The position numbers were made by a program, and so were the translations under genes. Below the pieces are notes generated by a model that did not search any database, was not told the DNA's origin, and was given only the letters and a program-made list of their open reading frames with translations. From assembly GCA_964017155.1 (NCBI GenBank), contig OZ024854.1, positions 51,530,096 through 51,594,095 on the forward strand: a DNA stretch of 64,000 nucleotides, written 5' to 3'. Position 1 is the first letter of the stretch, and every line of letters begins with the position of its first letter. The DNA is from Oasisia sp. SBJ-2009. Taxonomy: Eukaryota; Annelida; Polychaeta; Sabellida; Siboglinidae. This document shows, in pieces, positions 1 through 11,556 of the stretch.

Positions 1-339
1 GTGTTTAAGCTGTTAGTAGTTTAACAGTGTCCCATGTGCAATATTTTGAAAATATTTCAGTTACTATTAAGATCTATGATTAAAACAATATAGGTTCATT
101 CCATGCCAAATCAACCAATATCCAGAAATCTTCCCAGGTTACCATCTCGAGTTTTAATGAAATTTCACACATGGTTATGTATAATATATACATAATATAA
201 TTATATAGCTATCTAAATGATCGCTAAACGCAAACTGTTAGAGTTAAATTCTAATTAGTTATAAACTTATAGTTCATTGAGTACAGAGTCTGTTACACCT
301 TTTCTTTGGCTTTGCAATCGCGACCGCAGTAATATTTGT
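1..339. other. AT-rich sequence, nothing recognised
   Basis: I see no gene, RNA or repeat structure here. Short open frames overlap the following dispersed repeat and show no coding character. Confidence 0.4.
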
Positions 340-1390
340 TTTTACGATTTTGGAATGCTAATATATTTCTTAATGTGTATGTTAATTTTCTGGATTCTGA
401 TTTTTGTGTGCATTTATATGATAGTTTCAGAGTTACAAACACTCAAAAATGGGCGTTTGTTCACTTCAGAATAGCATTATTCATGTTTTGGGGTACAGCT
501 ACAACTTTCATCATCTACGACTACTATAAACACATACCGTATAAATGACCTGTTTTGAAGTATATACCTCTCTAAAAGAAACCTCATCAGAATAAGCACA
601 TGTGGCTGAATACACATGTGGCTGGGGTCCAAATATGACAAAGAAAATAATTGTTTTTAAAAGAATTTCCTCATACCAAAGGTGGTTTGGCCATGTGGGC
701 ATTTATCCAGCAATATGAGCTTTTAATATGATTAACATACGTATACTGTGGTAATTTATATCTTTGCCAAGATTTAACTTGTCTCATATCATTCAACTTC
801 TACAAATTCCGAGTTTTTGTAATAAATCTTTGTCATGATTTTGGAATGCAGATAACTTTATTAATTTTGAAGTTACTATTCTACAATATGCAACGTAACG
901 TAACTCCTGTATGGGAAACTGGATTCTGAACTTATTTGGTTTTGTTTATGTGATAATTTCAGAGTTACAAGCACCCAAAGTTGGGCGTTTGTTCACTCCA
1001 GAATTATATTTGTCATGTTTCGGGGTACGGATACAATCTGATCACTCATCACATACTATATATATATATTACCTGGTTTGAAATTTATACCTATAGGTCC
1101 TTCTCTAAAAGAAAGCTTTTCAGATTAAGCATACTATTCACGTGTGGCTGTGATCCAAATATGACAAGAATACATAAATTGCTAACAAAATGTCCTGATG
1201 CCAGAGGTGATTTGGCCATGTGGGCAATTAGCTAAAACATGATCATTAATATGATTAATATACGTGCATATTTGCGAAGTTTTAACTTGTGATCTGAAAT
1301 CATTCAATTTCAAATAATGATGTGTTGATGATATTCCCTGTTTGGCACCCAAAAACATGTTAGGCAACTATTAATTAAGCACAAATCTAT
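340..1390 (+). repeat. Two direct copies of a ~500-bp repeat
   Basis: Copy one covers about 340-715 and copy two about 838-1390. They share, in order, a 'TTTTGGAATGC' block, a 'GGGCGTTTGTTCACT' block, a 'TCTCTAAAAGAAA' block and a 'TTTGGCCATGTGGGCA' block at similar spacing. Divergence is roughly 20-30% with small indels, so the duplication is old. Reverse-oriented copies of the same family lie at 2395-3240. No coding potential is evident, and the family is not one I can name. Confidence 0.8.
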
Positions 1391-1859
1391 ATTTTCCAGT
1401 GAAGGTAGTTATTTTATTCATAAATTGCTAAATAACTATATTTTAATCAAAAGTATTATTACATAACATGGAATGTATAAATATTCAAACAATTCTCACA
1501 AAACAATGAGAGGTATCACTGTGATTGATTCCTATAACACTCGGTGGCTTGGTTGTCTGTCTGGCTTTGCTTGGGGGAAATGTCCACATAAAACAGGCTC
1601 TGTGCTAAAATAAATATCTGCAAATTCAGTTTTGTAGCAGGGAGTGATTGAAATATGATCTACTGTCAATCATTTACATTGACATCTGAGCCTATTTTAT
1701 TGAAGAAAGTGCTGTTGACATAAATAAAAACAATATAAATTTATCAAAATATTACAATGTCTATGCATTTAAATCTGACTCTAATTGCTAGGTCCAACTT
1801 TGATCTATGTCAAGCCCACGTAGTAGTGGCATTATTGCTTAAGACTAATTTATCATAAT

Positions 1860-2343
1860 GGCAACTATTGCATCATCATTCTAAGTCTAATGTAATGTGA
1901 ACGTTAATGTGAATACTAAGCTTGTTAGTGTTGGTGATCATTCCTTCAATGTGATTGGACCTCAACTATGGAATTCACTGTCAATTCATATAAAGTGTGG
2001 TGGGAGCCTATCAATGTTCAAACAGACTCTAAAGACGTACATGTTCAAAGCAGAATATTGCAACATTTTCTTTTCTTTCAGCCTTTACTATACTTTAACT
2101 CCTACGTGTTATCTACCCATTATTGTGTATATATGTAAATAGTACTTAAATACATTTTATTCATTTTATTTATTGAAGTGATTAAAATGATTTGACTGTT
2201 TTCATAACTATTATATAAGATTTTTGTTTTCTATTTATTGTGCTTATATATGTGCTATATAATGTTTAGGTTATTAGTCTTGTACTGCGCTTTGAGGGTA
2301 TTATTGGAAATTGCGCTTTATAAAATTAACACAATTTATAAAA
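1860..2343 (+). mobile_element. LINE 3' end (CR1/L2-like), 5'-truncated
   Basis: Frame +1 from 1897 reads through a segment containing 'GDHSFNVIGPQLWNSL' and 'FKQTLKTYMFKA'. This is the characteristic extreme C-terminus of the reverse transcriptase ORF of CR1/L2-type non-LTR retrotransposons, and it ends at the stop near 2142. The 3' UTR follows and contains 'CTGCGCTTTGAGGGT' and 'GCGCTTTATAAA', also typical of such tails, before an A-run at 2341-2349. Only the last 80 or so residues survive, as expected for target-primed reverse transcription that stopped early. The element is inserted between the forward and reverse copies of the flanking repeat. Exact clade is uncertain. Confidence 0.75.
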
Positions 2344-2440
2344 AAAAAATAAGTATTTTCCAGAAAAAGTTATTATTTTATTTGCAAATTGCTTATTTGC
2401 AAATAAAATAATAACTTTTTCTGGAAAATACTTATTTTTT
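2344..2440. repeat. Perfect inverted repeat, 46-bp arms and 5-nt loop
   Basis: The left arm 2344-2389 is the exact reverse complement of the right arm 2395-2440, separated by TGCTT at 2390-2394. The arm sequence (core 'AGTATTTTCCAGAAAAAGTT') matches the end of the neighbouring repeat unit at about 1387-1425. The hairpin therefore marks the head-to-head junction where the family changes orientation. Perfect identity contrasts with the strongly diverged flanking copies. Confidence 0.95.
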
Positions 2441-3240
2441 ATTGATAGAGTTGGTTAGCTTGTTCCCTAGCACTATAAACACAACATTATTTAAAATTGA
2501 ACGAATTGAGACAAGTTAATACTTGGCAAATATACTGGTAATACATGTTTGCTAATCCTAGGAAAGGATAAGAAACTAGGTAGTTGCCCACATGGCCACA
2601 TCACCTTTGGGAATAGTGCATTTTGTAACATTTTATATTTTATTATCATATTTGGACCCCAGCCACACTTAAATATTATATTTGATTATGATAACCTTTC
2701 TTTTGAAGAAGCAAGCACCTGCAGGTATACCAGGTATAACATTTAGTATATGTATGTGACGAAAATCAAGTTGTAATAAAACCCAAAACTTGAAAAATAT
2801 AATTCCTGATTGAATAAATGCCCAAATAGTTATGTCTATGACTCTAAAATATTACATAAATAGGAACAATAAATTCCGAATCCAGGTCTCCATATGGAAA
2901 CTAGATTATGTAGCAAATTTAATACAATAACTTAAAAATTAGGAAAGTTATTAGCATTCCAAATTCATAACAAATATTTACTGCAGATGTGAAGTGTGAA
3001 AACAGGGGAATCAATACAACATTATCTGAAGTTGAATGAACTGAGACCACACGTTGAAACTTTGCACATTACAGGTTTATATATATATGATTATGTTAAG
3101 CGTATAATATCCAAATCACAAATCACCTTTGACATAAGGGCATTTTTTAAAGAACAAGAACAACAAGATTTTTTAAAATAATGTTATTGTCTTGTCATAT
3201 TTGGATTCCAGCACACATTAATAGTAAGCTTGAATCTGAT
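2395..3240 (-). repeat. Two inverted copies of the 340-1390 repeat
   Basis: Reverse-complement matches to the forward pair run through 2395-2745 and about 2866-3240. They include 'TGCCCACATGGCCA', the '(T)ATTTGGACCCCAGCCACA' block and the 'CATTCCAAA' block. Together with the forward copies they form a large imperfect palindrome whose centre is the hairpin at 2390. Confidence 0.75.
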
Positions 3241-3384
3241 AAAACAGATATAACTGGTCCGCTATTCACTCAACCATAACTTTATAGCTAATTGGAATTT
3301 GGCACTGTAAGTGTGCATGTAGTCATCATTTATACGGGTGCACATGAGAGTGAAATTTCACCTCTGGTTGAGTTGGTGCAGTAG

Positions 3385-3805
3385 CCAGTCCTCAGGCTCA
3401 GGACTTCTCAAGCCACATTACTTTCCTGGCAGATTCTTCCAATTGGACACCATATCCATTTTTAGGAAGCTTTCAGTCATGCTACAGTTAATGTACAAAA
3501 ACTGTTCATACAAGAATATCCACTAATGTTTATAATCAGGTATTAAATAATTAACACTGCAGCACAGTATTTGACCCAGTTTCTCTAAGTCCGATGCTTT
3601 TGACAGAAATCTAACCCAATGGTCCAGGGCTGCAATACTACTAATACTACGAAGCTGTCATAGTCTATGCTCAGAATCTCAAAAACAATCAGTGGTACCT
3701 AGATGTCAGAAGCTGTTATCCATATCAGGGTTTATCTCTATATTTTTCTAGTCACACTCTGTTCAGATGACACTTTCTATTGGAATTCTACTGTATAGCG
3801 AGCTA
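3385..3805 (+). repeat. Left arm of a 2.06-kb inverted-repeat structure
   Basis: This arm is an imperfect reverse complement of 5033-5446. Landmarks shared in order are CCAGTCCTCAGGCTCAGGAC, TTTCCTGGCAGA, CCAATTGGACACCATAT, CAGTCATGCT, a 'TGTCAGAAGCTG' segment and TCATCTGAACAG-like sequence. The enclosed 1.2 kb carries a reversed LINE tail and no coding region. It looks like a decayed foldback or TIR element; I found no target-site duplication. Confidence 0.75.
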
Positions 3806-4426
3806 TTTTATTAAAACTAAAGTGTTTTTTAACGTGTGTCAACACACACATAATCAGCTATATATCTACTAATTACAGGGCTATACGATTAAATTTGGTG
3901 TTATCATGTATGTGCGACACTATGCGTGCATGGGTGTGCATGTTTGCGTGAGTGCATACATGCATGTATGTGTGTGTGTGTGAGCACCAGCTGCATGTAT
4001 GCAGCAAATTCTAAATTAATACAACTGATAGAACTGAAATGAAAGTACAAAATATATAAACATTTTAGCTTCATCCGGGGACTGAAATGTCAACTTTTTG
4101 ATTAAAATAAGATTGCCACCTAGACAATCCTGTCAAGATGGCAGGTGAACAAAGAAGCTCATTTGTTAATCAGCAGTCCAGCTTACTTATCCAAGTGTAA
4201 CGCTCGTTTTCTGAAGTTTATGTTGATTCTATTTTTAAACTAAACATTCATGCTACTAGCACCCACAACATTGGCAGACAATATATTCCTTTTATTTAGT
4301 CCTATGTAAAATTAGAACTTTCCGATTTTTAGTCTACACTGCTCCTTTATATAAGTAATTTCATATCCTCTGTTAATAATTGTGTCATTTTAGTGAGTCA
4401 GTCAACACATTCTTGAGTTTGTTTAA

Positions 4427-4625
4427 TAATAGTAATAATGAATTCTGTTGAACCAATATCCTCGAAGATCATGCTCAGTGGCATGAAAAAACTAATGGAT
4501 TAAGCAAACTTATAATTGTAAAACAATGCATGAGTCACCAATGGATGGATGAAGATGCTAGGAAGCTAAGGAGGATAGGCAGCATTAAAGGAATACACAG
4601 CTTTAAAGAGATTTTAAAGGGGCTT
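4427..4625 (-). mobile_element. LINE 3' tail, reverse orientation
   Basis: Read on the minus strand this matches the LINE tail at 24740-25030. Shared blocks include 'AATGCTGCCTATCCTCC', 'CTTCATCCATCCATTG', 'GCATTGTTTTAC' and 'GATCTTCGAGGATATTGG', ending in a TTA/ATT-rich short repeat at 4427-4440. Only the 3' UTR and a few terminal codons remain. It lies in the loop of the 3385-5446 inverted repeat. Confidence 0.8.
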
Positions 4626-5032
4626 AATTGAAAGCATTTGATCAGGGATCCAATATAAAATAGTTATATGATCCTAAATTTTATCAAATACAGCTCTAAC
4701 TTAATAAGTATGGCAGTGTCGCCAATAACAAATATGTTTCTCGCATATTGAATTAGTCAGCAAATTAATTGGCCAGAAATTTGTTCATTCCCTGTGCCAT
4801 TGTAGTTATAAATGCTAGTCTTAATTAAGTAAACTTTAAAAAAAAACATTGTCTAATATTGTTTGATTAATTTACTATTATTTTACTGCTCTTTATGATG
4901 TGTTTTATTACATTTCACTTCTGCCATGTTGTCTGATGTGTGGCTTTATTAAATAAATTATATTTATTTATTTTATTAAAAAAAATTTTTTTACTGCTAT
5001 TTATGATATACTTCACATATACGTGTACATTC

Positions 5033-5446
5033 ACTATACACTAAAATCCCAATAGGAAGTGCCATCTGAACAGGTTGTGACCAGAAAAATATGGAGATAA
5101 ACCTGACATGGAGATCAGCTACTAACATTAAGTATTACTGATTTGTTTTTGAAATTCTGGGTATAGACTATGACAGTTTGTTAGTTTTGCAGGGACCATT
5201 GTGGTGATTCATAGATTTAGATTGTTATATAAAGCATCGGACTTAAAGAATCTGCGTCAAATCCTGTGCTGCAATGTTAAGTATTTGACAGTGCCAGTAC
5301 CTGGCTATGGACACTGGTGGATATTTATGTGTGAACAGTCTTCATGCATTAATTGCAGCATGACTGGATGCCTCAATATGGTGTTTAATTGGATATGTCT
5401 GCCAGGAAAGTAAAGTGATTTGAGGTGTCCTGAGCCTGAGGACTGG
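5033..5446 (-). repeat. Right arm of the 3385-5446 inverted repeat
   Basis: Inverted partner of 3385-3805 (see that entry). Short open frames here on both strands are by-products of the repeat and I do not regard them as genes. Confidence 0.75.
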
Positions 5447-5479
5447 CATAAAACTGACTCTATATGCATTTGTTGCTCA

Positions 5480-7650
5480 AACAAATGTAGCACATTCTGC
5501 AATTCAACAAACGTTCTAACAGATTCGCCCACCCCAAAACAACGTTATCTGACACCAGCAACGACGGCTTGTGCATTCCCATGCTGTAAAGCCTGTAATG
5601 CATATGCATCGAAAAACTATCGGTGCAATAGTCCCATAACTACTGTACCGACTTTAGGTGAATTATACACTTCGTATTATATATAATATATATCCATGGC
5701 ATAGAATAGAAGGGCACAGTCTAAAGATAATCAACCGAATACATAGCTGATACATCCACACAATAAATAAATACATACTAGATTAATCATTGATAAATAG
5801 AACACATTTGCAATGCGCTCTCGACGTTTTTATTGAGTACGTCCATGGCCATGCCATCGCCATATGTCGGTCGTCAACTTTGTCAACAAACGGATTTAAT
5901 TATTCGTTCCGACTTCCATATGCATACCAGACCCAGCTGTAAGCGGAACATTTTTCCTCCCGAAAAAGGGGAAATGCACATAGTGTTACATAGTATTTAG
6001 TAATATATAATTACACAATATGCCTAATATTCAATTTAAATTATTTGCACTATTGCCCGTAGTATTGGCATCGTGTCACAGTTGCCGTAAGTCATAACTT
6101 CACTCTTCAGTCTTTAATCAGTTTACACCACATTGAAACATATACCACATTTAACAAGTCATTTGTGAATATTAGTATCGTGACTGTTTCGAGAATAGCA
6201 CTTTTAAGCACTCGTAACCTGCGATACTTGATACAAAAACAGTGGCGCTAATAAGTTCCAAAGTCCATCGAAAAAACGGGACCGCACAGCAGATTGAAAC
6301 ACACGAGTTGGCGTGTGCTATAAATAGCCCTATCCACAATTAAATTGTCATTAAGCGCCAGCGGTCTAGAGGGTGTGTAGTAACGAATAATTATTATGCC
6401 GCTCTTTGACTGCAAATCTGACGATTGTGCTGGCGGTTATATTTACTATAACATATCCAGAAGGCATAATATGCCCTATATTGTAGCGTCTCTGTTAACT
6501 GGGAAGAAACACAGGAAATGACGATTTTGCATAATATATTAATTATGTATTTATGCCGATTATGGTGCAGAAACATAAAAAAATGCATGCCATTGTTTGG
6601 CATAGACAATATATGGCCTTTTATTACAGGCTAACCAGGGGCAGGAGCCGGTGAGTCATGGACTATCTTAATTTGATTGGCTTCCCAATCCCAACCTTTA
6701 AGTAACTGTCCGTGATATATTATGTCAAGCAAGCTTATTCATCGTCAAATTTAATTTCCCATTTGACTTGATTTGTATGTTTCGTGTTTTTCATCTGAAA
6801 CTTGAAAGGACTGTTTCTGTGACATCCACTGGCAATATGTCTGGCTGTCACTGTCATGTTATATTTTATGTAAGCTAATTTAGCTCATTTTTAAGCTTGA
6901 GATATATTGTAACGCAATTTCGTAATTATAGCAACCAAACTAGTTTAATTTTTAATTACAAGTACAGTTATTTTTAAGTTTTAAAAGGGCATGCTGCAAG
7001 CCCGCACGTATAATGTGCTTACTTACGCACAATTGTTTACGTTAACCTTGGGTGTGCTAAGAGAGTTGAATTTGAAGTTTATCTAACCATGGGTACATTA
7101 TTTGCAAAAAGACTGCGTCAGTCCGTGAGAGGTATGCTGCGTGATGTGCAAAACAGATCCAGACAGTTAATTATTTGTTGTTGTTAGGAAATACAAATTT
7201 AGGAGGAACCTTTCTAACCGGATTTTGAAAAGGGGATACAATTTTGCAATGCAAGCATTATAATTTGACCAGTTCGATGGAAAACCTAATAAGTATATAT
7301 TTTTTCCTTACTATCACAACAGATCTCTACAAACAAAAAGAAACAGAAAGTGTTGCTGCACACATAGTTTTATAAGTGACAGAAGAAATGTGGATAGTCT
7401 GTTACATCATCCTTAATATTAAAAAACAGGCAATAACGTATGTTCTACTTATCACTGTGATGCATGCTCAATGTTACGTTACACCACTACAACGGGGAAA
7501 TGTTGGGAAAGAAAATGTTCACTTTAAATTGCAACAGAAGCAGTTGCTGCAGCAAGAATTAAAAAAAATAAAGGATGAACGAATGTTTGCTGTGGGTCGT
7601 ATCATGGTGTTGTGCTATATCCTGTAAGATTCATTTCACACGCGGCGGGA
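5480..7650. other. 2.2 kb without recognisable genes
   Basis: AT-rich sequence with slightly higher GC around 5800-6660. The longest open frames (about 70-88 codons) match no family I know and lack splice or polyadenylation context. A frame at 7376-7627 (83 codons, Gln/Lys-rich C-terminal half) is the most gene-like but unsupported. Confidence 0.3.
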
Positions 7651-7759
7651 AAATGTAAAGTTCTGTTTATTTTTTACCAAAACCTTTCACTTGACTTGTA
7701 TAGAGCAGTCGGACGCGCATAAAGTCCCACTTGTCTACGGGACATAGCGCCTCGAAACA

Positions 7760-7900
7760 TCGGGTAAACGGCGTGAGTAACAGTGATTCAACTTAATACG
7801 CTAAATGCCCCCATCGGTAGTAACAATGACTCGATTAATACGCCAGATGCCTCGGTGGCGCGGATAAACAGCGGAATAACTATGACTAACTTCGTCTAAC
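7760..7900 (+). pseudogene. Three tandem diverged pieces of 28S rRNA at the R2 site
   Basis: Three adjacent segments resemble the conserved 28S rRNA stretch 'GGTAAACGGCGGGAGTAAC' plus the following 'TATGACTCTCTTAAGG' and 'AGCCAAATGCCTCG'. Segment one (7760-7811) has GGTAAACGGCGTGAGTAAC and CTAAATGCC. Segment two (7816-7855) has GTAGTAACAATGACTC, TTAA and CAGATGCCTCGG. Segment three (7857-7900) has GCGCGGATAAACAGCGGAAT and AACTATGACT. A fourth weak echo, AACGACTCTCTTAG, lies at about 8003-8016. This is the insertion site of R2-type retrotransposons. Upstream and downstream sequence is not 28S, so these are short captured pieces and not an rDNA unit. Confidence 0.65.
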
Positions 7901-7902
7901 GT

Positions 7903-8235
7903 CTAACTTTCGAACGCCTGCCAAAGCCCGCCGATCGTACCGACGACCAGGGTGGCGACATGCGACACGCGAGCAGGCGTTGCCCGGCGCGCGGGAGAAA
8001 CTAACGACTCTCTTAGTGAGTTCCATTTTACATTGTAATTACACTGGATACGGTTCTCCATGTCATATAATTCATTGAGTCTCATGCCAGACTCAGATTG
8101 CATCTTATAGGCGTCAATCGTGTTCAGTTCGACGGTTGAGAGATCGTTAGGCCAATGAAGGTGAACTACGAATGTCCGTGGTCCGAGTAATAGCACTGGT
8201 GTAACCCTGAAACAGGCCAGCACCCGGGGCATCAT
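7903..8235 (-). CDS. Uncharacterised 110-codon open frame in a GC-rich island
   Basis: A continuous minus-strand frame of 110 codons lies in the only GC-rich stretch of the first 15 kb and directly abuts the 28S-like tandem pieces. The composition is mixed and not low-complexity (start MMPRVLACFRVTPVLLLG, no obvious transmembrane run, several Arg and Trp). I do not recognise the family. It could be an exon, a remnant of a retroelement, or chance openness in GC-rich sequence. No splice sites or transcript evidence support it. Confidence 0.2.
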   Translation of the reverse strand: MMPRVLACFRVTPVLLLGPRTFVVHLHWPNDLSTVELNTIDAYKMQSESGMRLNELYDMENRIQCNYNVKWNSLRESLVSPARRATPARVSHVATLVVGTIGGLWQAFES

Positions 8236-8829
8236 TCCGAATGAATATTACCATACTTTATCCACGGTGCACACGGCCGTGCGAGAGTTGGCTTCATTCA
8301 GTTGCATTTTAATCTTTCCTCTTAATGATTTCCTCATCATTTAAAAAGAAAGATAACAAATCGAACTGATTATTACCATACCCTCTTTATAAGTCGGAGT
8401 GTTTCTCTTGCGGAGATGTGTCCGCGTTTAGATGGTCAAATCCTCGACTGGTTTCCCTGGTAGTGGATTGTCACGGTGGGAGTCTCGCCGATCGTGCGCA
8501 GATGGCGAGGCCTCCTTATGTTAATGGCACTAGATTTTATATTACTATTGTTTCAGATCATGCAGAGGTCACTATCACCTTATAGTGTGATCGACTGGGC
8601 CAAACTATTACGAATACGAATACATTTATTTCAGGTAAAAACCCATATACAATTGGTATATACATTAGCACATTTACGTATTCAAAAATGAAAAGCATTG
8701 TCCTCCGCCTGACAGGTTAGTGTCATAAATGAATATTTACAAGTGTAGCAAAATGGCAATTTGATGCCTTGAAACCTTTCCACCGTCATTAGCTTCGATT
8801 TGATACCAAGATGATCTCTGTGTCTCGAA

Positions 8830-9470
8830 AATTATGCCCGCTGTGGGTGAAAACCTAAACCACACTCTAAATAACTGAAATTGTAATTATCGCATGTTGG
8901 GTCTTCTAATGTGCTACTATTTTTATTGTACTGATAATAATCATGATCTAACTGTCGCCTTAATGTTTCTAATTTGTTTTTCAGTTTGATTGTGCGCATT
9001 AAAATTATTATATTGAAGGTCAAGGTCAATGATAACAATCAAGGACAATGCGTGTTATCCCGCGCATTGACTGCGCGGGCGGGAAAATCAAACTAGGCCT
9101 GACAATATGGCATGTGGTATATAATTTCGAAGCTCTGCATCTGGAACTTTGGTTCCTAATATAATTACGCCCGCTGTGGGTGAAAATCCTAACACGCCCC
9201 CTAAATCACATAAATTATTTTTATCGAATGTCCGGTCTTCTGATGCGCTACTGTCTTTAGTGCATCGACACTAACGATGATCTTGACTTAATGTTTTTAT
9301 GTTGTTAAATTTGATTGTTCACATTGCTATACATGAATTATTCTGAAAGTCAAGGTCGCCGATACATTTCAATGTCAATGTGTTTGCACCCTGCTCATGG
9401 ACTGTGCGGGCGCGAAAATTAAACTGCTTGACCATATGGCATGTAATACCTCATTTTGTAGCTCTGCATC
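8830..9470 (+). repeat. Two tandem ~340-bp subterminal repeats of element C
   Basis: Units at about 8830-9115 and 9165-9470 share CCCGCTGTGGGTGAAAA, a GTC(T/C)TCTAATG-like block, 'AAGGTCAAGG/AAGTCAAGG', a GCGCGGGCGGGAAAAT or GTGCGGGCGCGAAAAT block and 'TATGGCATGT'. The right end of element C has only one copy. Subterminal repeats are the usual kind of transposase-binding region in DNA transposons. Confidence 0.75.
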
Positions 9471-9881
9471 TCTAGGTGTCGAATAATGGACCTTGTTTCT
9501 GTTTTAATTACGTAGGATACGCTTGGCATAAAGCCCATGGAGGTAATATGGCCCCCACTATAATGTCTATATCTGCCAACTTATCGAACACGAAATTTGC
9601 TTTATACGGTGAAGACTGGTGCAGTCACTTAGTGGATATTGTTCGTGATCATATAGCCAAATACCAGGAGCTCAGAGAAGCACCGAAGAATGGGGAACTG
9701 CGAGAAATCGGACGCTTCTGGATCTAATACATGGATTGCATCTGGCTCTTTGTTTAATTGAGCAATGCAACCGAAAGATCGAACCAGATCGGTACAAGTC
9801 TGTCATAAGCGGAATGCCAAACCCGCTTTTCCGTGCAGATCAGCAGAATTATGCTCGATTTCTCACATAGGCCTACTACAG

Positions 9882-11556
9882 CAGACATGCCACATTTTTG
9901 GGATGGCAATCCGTATTTTTGACAAACTATTCTGTAAGAATCCGTATCACTAGTCAGATCTTCCAGTTAACTGGCCTAAGTTATTAAGGCCTTTTCAAAA
10001 CGGGGTTTTCCACGTTTTTTCGACGTGTTTTTTATGTGTATGTGTTTGGAATGCAGTCTTGCCACATTTTTGAGATGGCAATCCGTATTTTTGACCTAAA
10101 CGTTGGTAAGAATCCGTATCAATCCGTATCATTAATCAGATATTCCAGTTAACTGGCCTAAGACTGTCTTAGGCTTAGCCTAAGTTATTAATTTAAGGTC
10201 TCATCAAAACGGTATTTTCGATTATTTGGGCCAGTTAACTGGAAGATTACCGAAGTTTTACTTCACTTCAGCACGTTGAAACTGCGCACCGCGAAACAGA
10301 CAGTGTCATCAAATAATGACAATTTATTTCAGCAGTTCGCGCGTATATCGAAGTTTCACTGGCAAGCGTCAACATATTGAAATCAGAAATCCAGGCGATT
10401 TCATTGAACTCGGCGTCGAGCTCCATTTCCTGTACAGCTTTTTATAATCGTCACGCGCCTGCCACGCGCCCCGTTCCCACCCGTTGAGCCACCAGCTGCA
10501 GGTTTGAGAACTAAAATTTACCAGCACGCCATCTGTTACGCGCTACAATAAACTAATCGGTGGTTTAGTTCGTTCGTTTAGAAGTCACTTAGTCACTAAC
10601 AGCAAACAATTATTCCGTTACGCAGTATAGTTTTGTGACGCATGCAAGGCATAATGTGGGTAAAAATAAATTCTCCATAAATTTATTTAAAATCCGTATC
10701 AAAACGGACTACGGCCGTATTACTTAAAAACAGCCAAAATCCGTATCGGATAAGGGTAATCCGTATCATGTGGCATGTCTGGGAATGTCATTCTGTATCA
10801 CTCACGCTAAAAGAAGTCAGATATATATTTTTAATTGTGTTTTAGTTCAATTTAATGCCGTCGAGTCGACGTAAATAGGATGATGTCACAAGGCGCGAGC
10901 TGTTAGCGCAGCCCAGACAGATCGGAGGCCTCAAACCCCGGCTAGCTTTGTCAAAGGTGATGTCTAACGTGTGCATTGCGAAGTCGAAATAAATTGCCAT
11001 ATTTTATAAATTTATTATAAAATGATGACATTAATGTGTAGCCTTAGTTTTGGGGACATATTCGCAAATCGTGGCTTATTTACGTCGACTCGACGACATT
11101 AATTTGATAAAAAACACAATTAAACAATATATATATCCGACTTCTTTTTAGCGGGTGTGATGCAGAATGACATTCTAAACACATAGGCATCGACAAAACA
11201 TGGTAAAACCGTTTTGAAAAGGCCCAAATAATGTAAGCCAGTAACTGGAAAATTACCGAAGTTTTATAATTATTTCACAACAAATTTACCAGCGCGCCAT
11301 CTGTTACGTGCTACAATAAACTAATCGGTGGTTTAGTTCGTTCGTTTCGAATCGATTTACTTAGTTACTAACAGTAATCGATTATTCTGTCTATGCTGTA
11401 CAGGTTTGTGACGCAAGCAAGGACATAAAGTGGTTAAAAATAATGTCTCTATCAATTTAGTTAAAATCCGTATCAAAATAGAGTACGGCCGTATCACTTA
11501 AAAACCCGCCAAAATCCGTATCAGATACGGGTAATCCGTATCATGTGGCAAGTCTG
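9882..11556. mobile_element. Element D: nested TIR element(s), 6-bp TSD CTACAG
   Basis: The left end is CAGACATGCCACAT (9882-9895) and the right end ATGTGGCAAGTCTG (11543-11556). CTACAG occurs immediately outside both (9876-9881 and 11557-11562), a 6-bp target-site duplication. A further end ATGTGGCATGTCTG at 10768-10781 and a second GCCACATTTTTG start near 10060 show that more than one copy of the same family is stacked here. Both ends are rich in the repeated word AATCCGTATCA. There is no coding region, so this is a non-autonomous family inserted into the gene of element C. Confidence 0.75.
10783..11175. mobile_element. 393-bp MITE with ~95-bp TIRs inside element D
   Basis: The left arm starts GAATGTCATTCTG (10783) and the right arm, reverse-complemented from 11175, starts GAATGTCATTCTG. 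Both continue through CGCTAAAA(A)GAAGTC and TTAATTGTGTTTT to the palindromic word GTCGAGTCGACGTAAATA (left 10860, right near 11080). Arm identity is about 85%. The centre holds no coding sequence. Confidence 0.8.

Noticed and set aside
7760..7900. A functional 28S rRNA gene fragment
   Set aside because: Short, diverged, and repeated in tandem, with non-rDNA on both sides.
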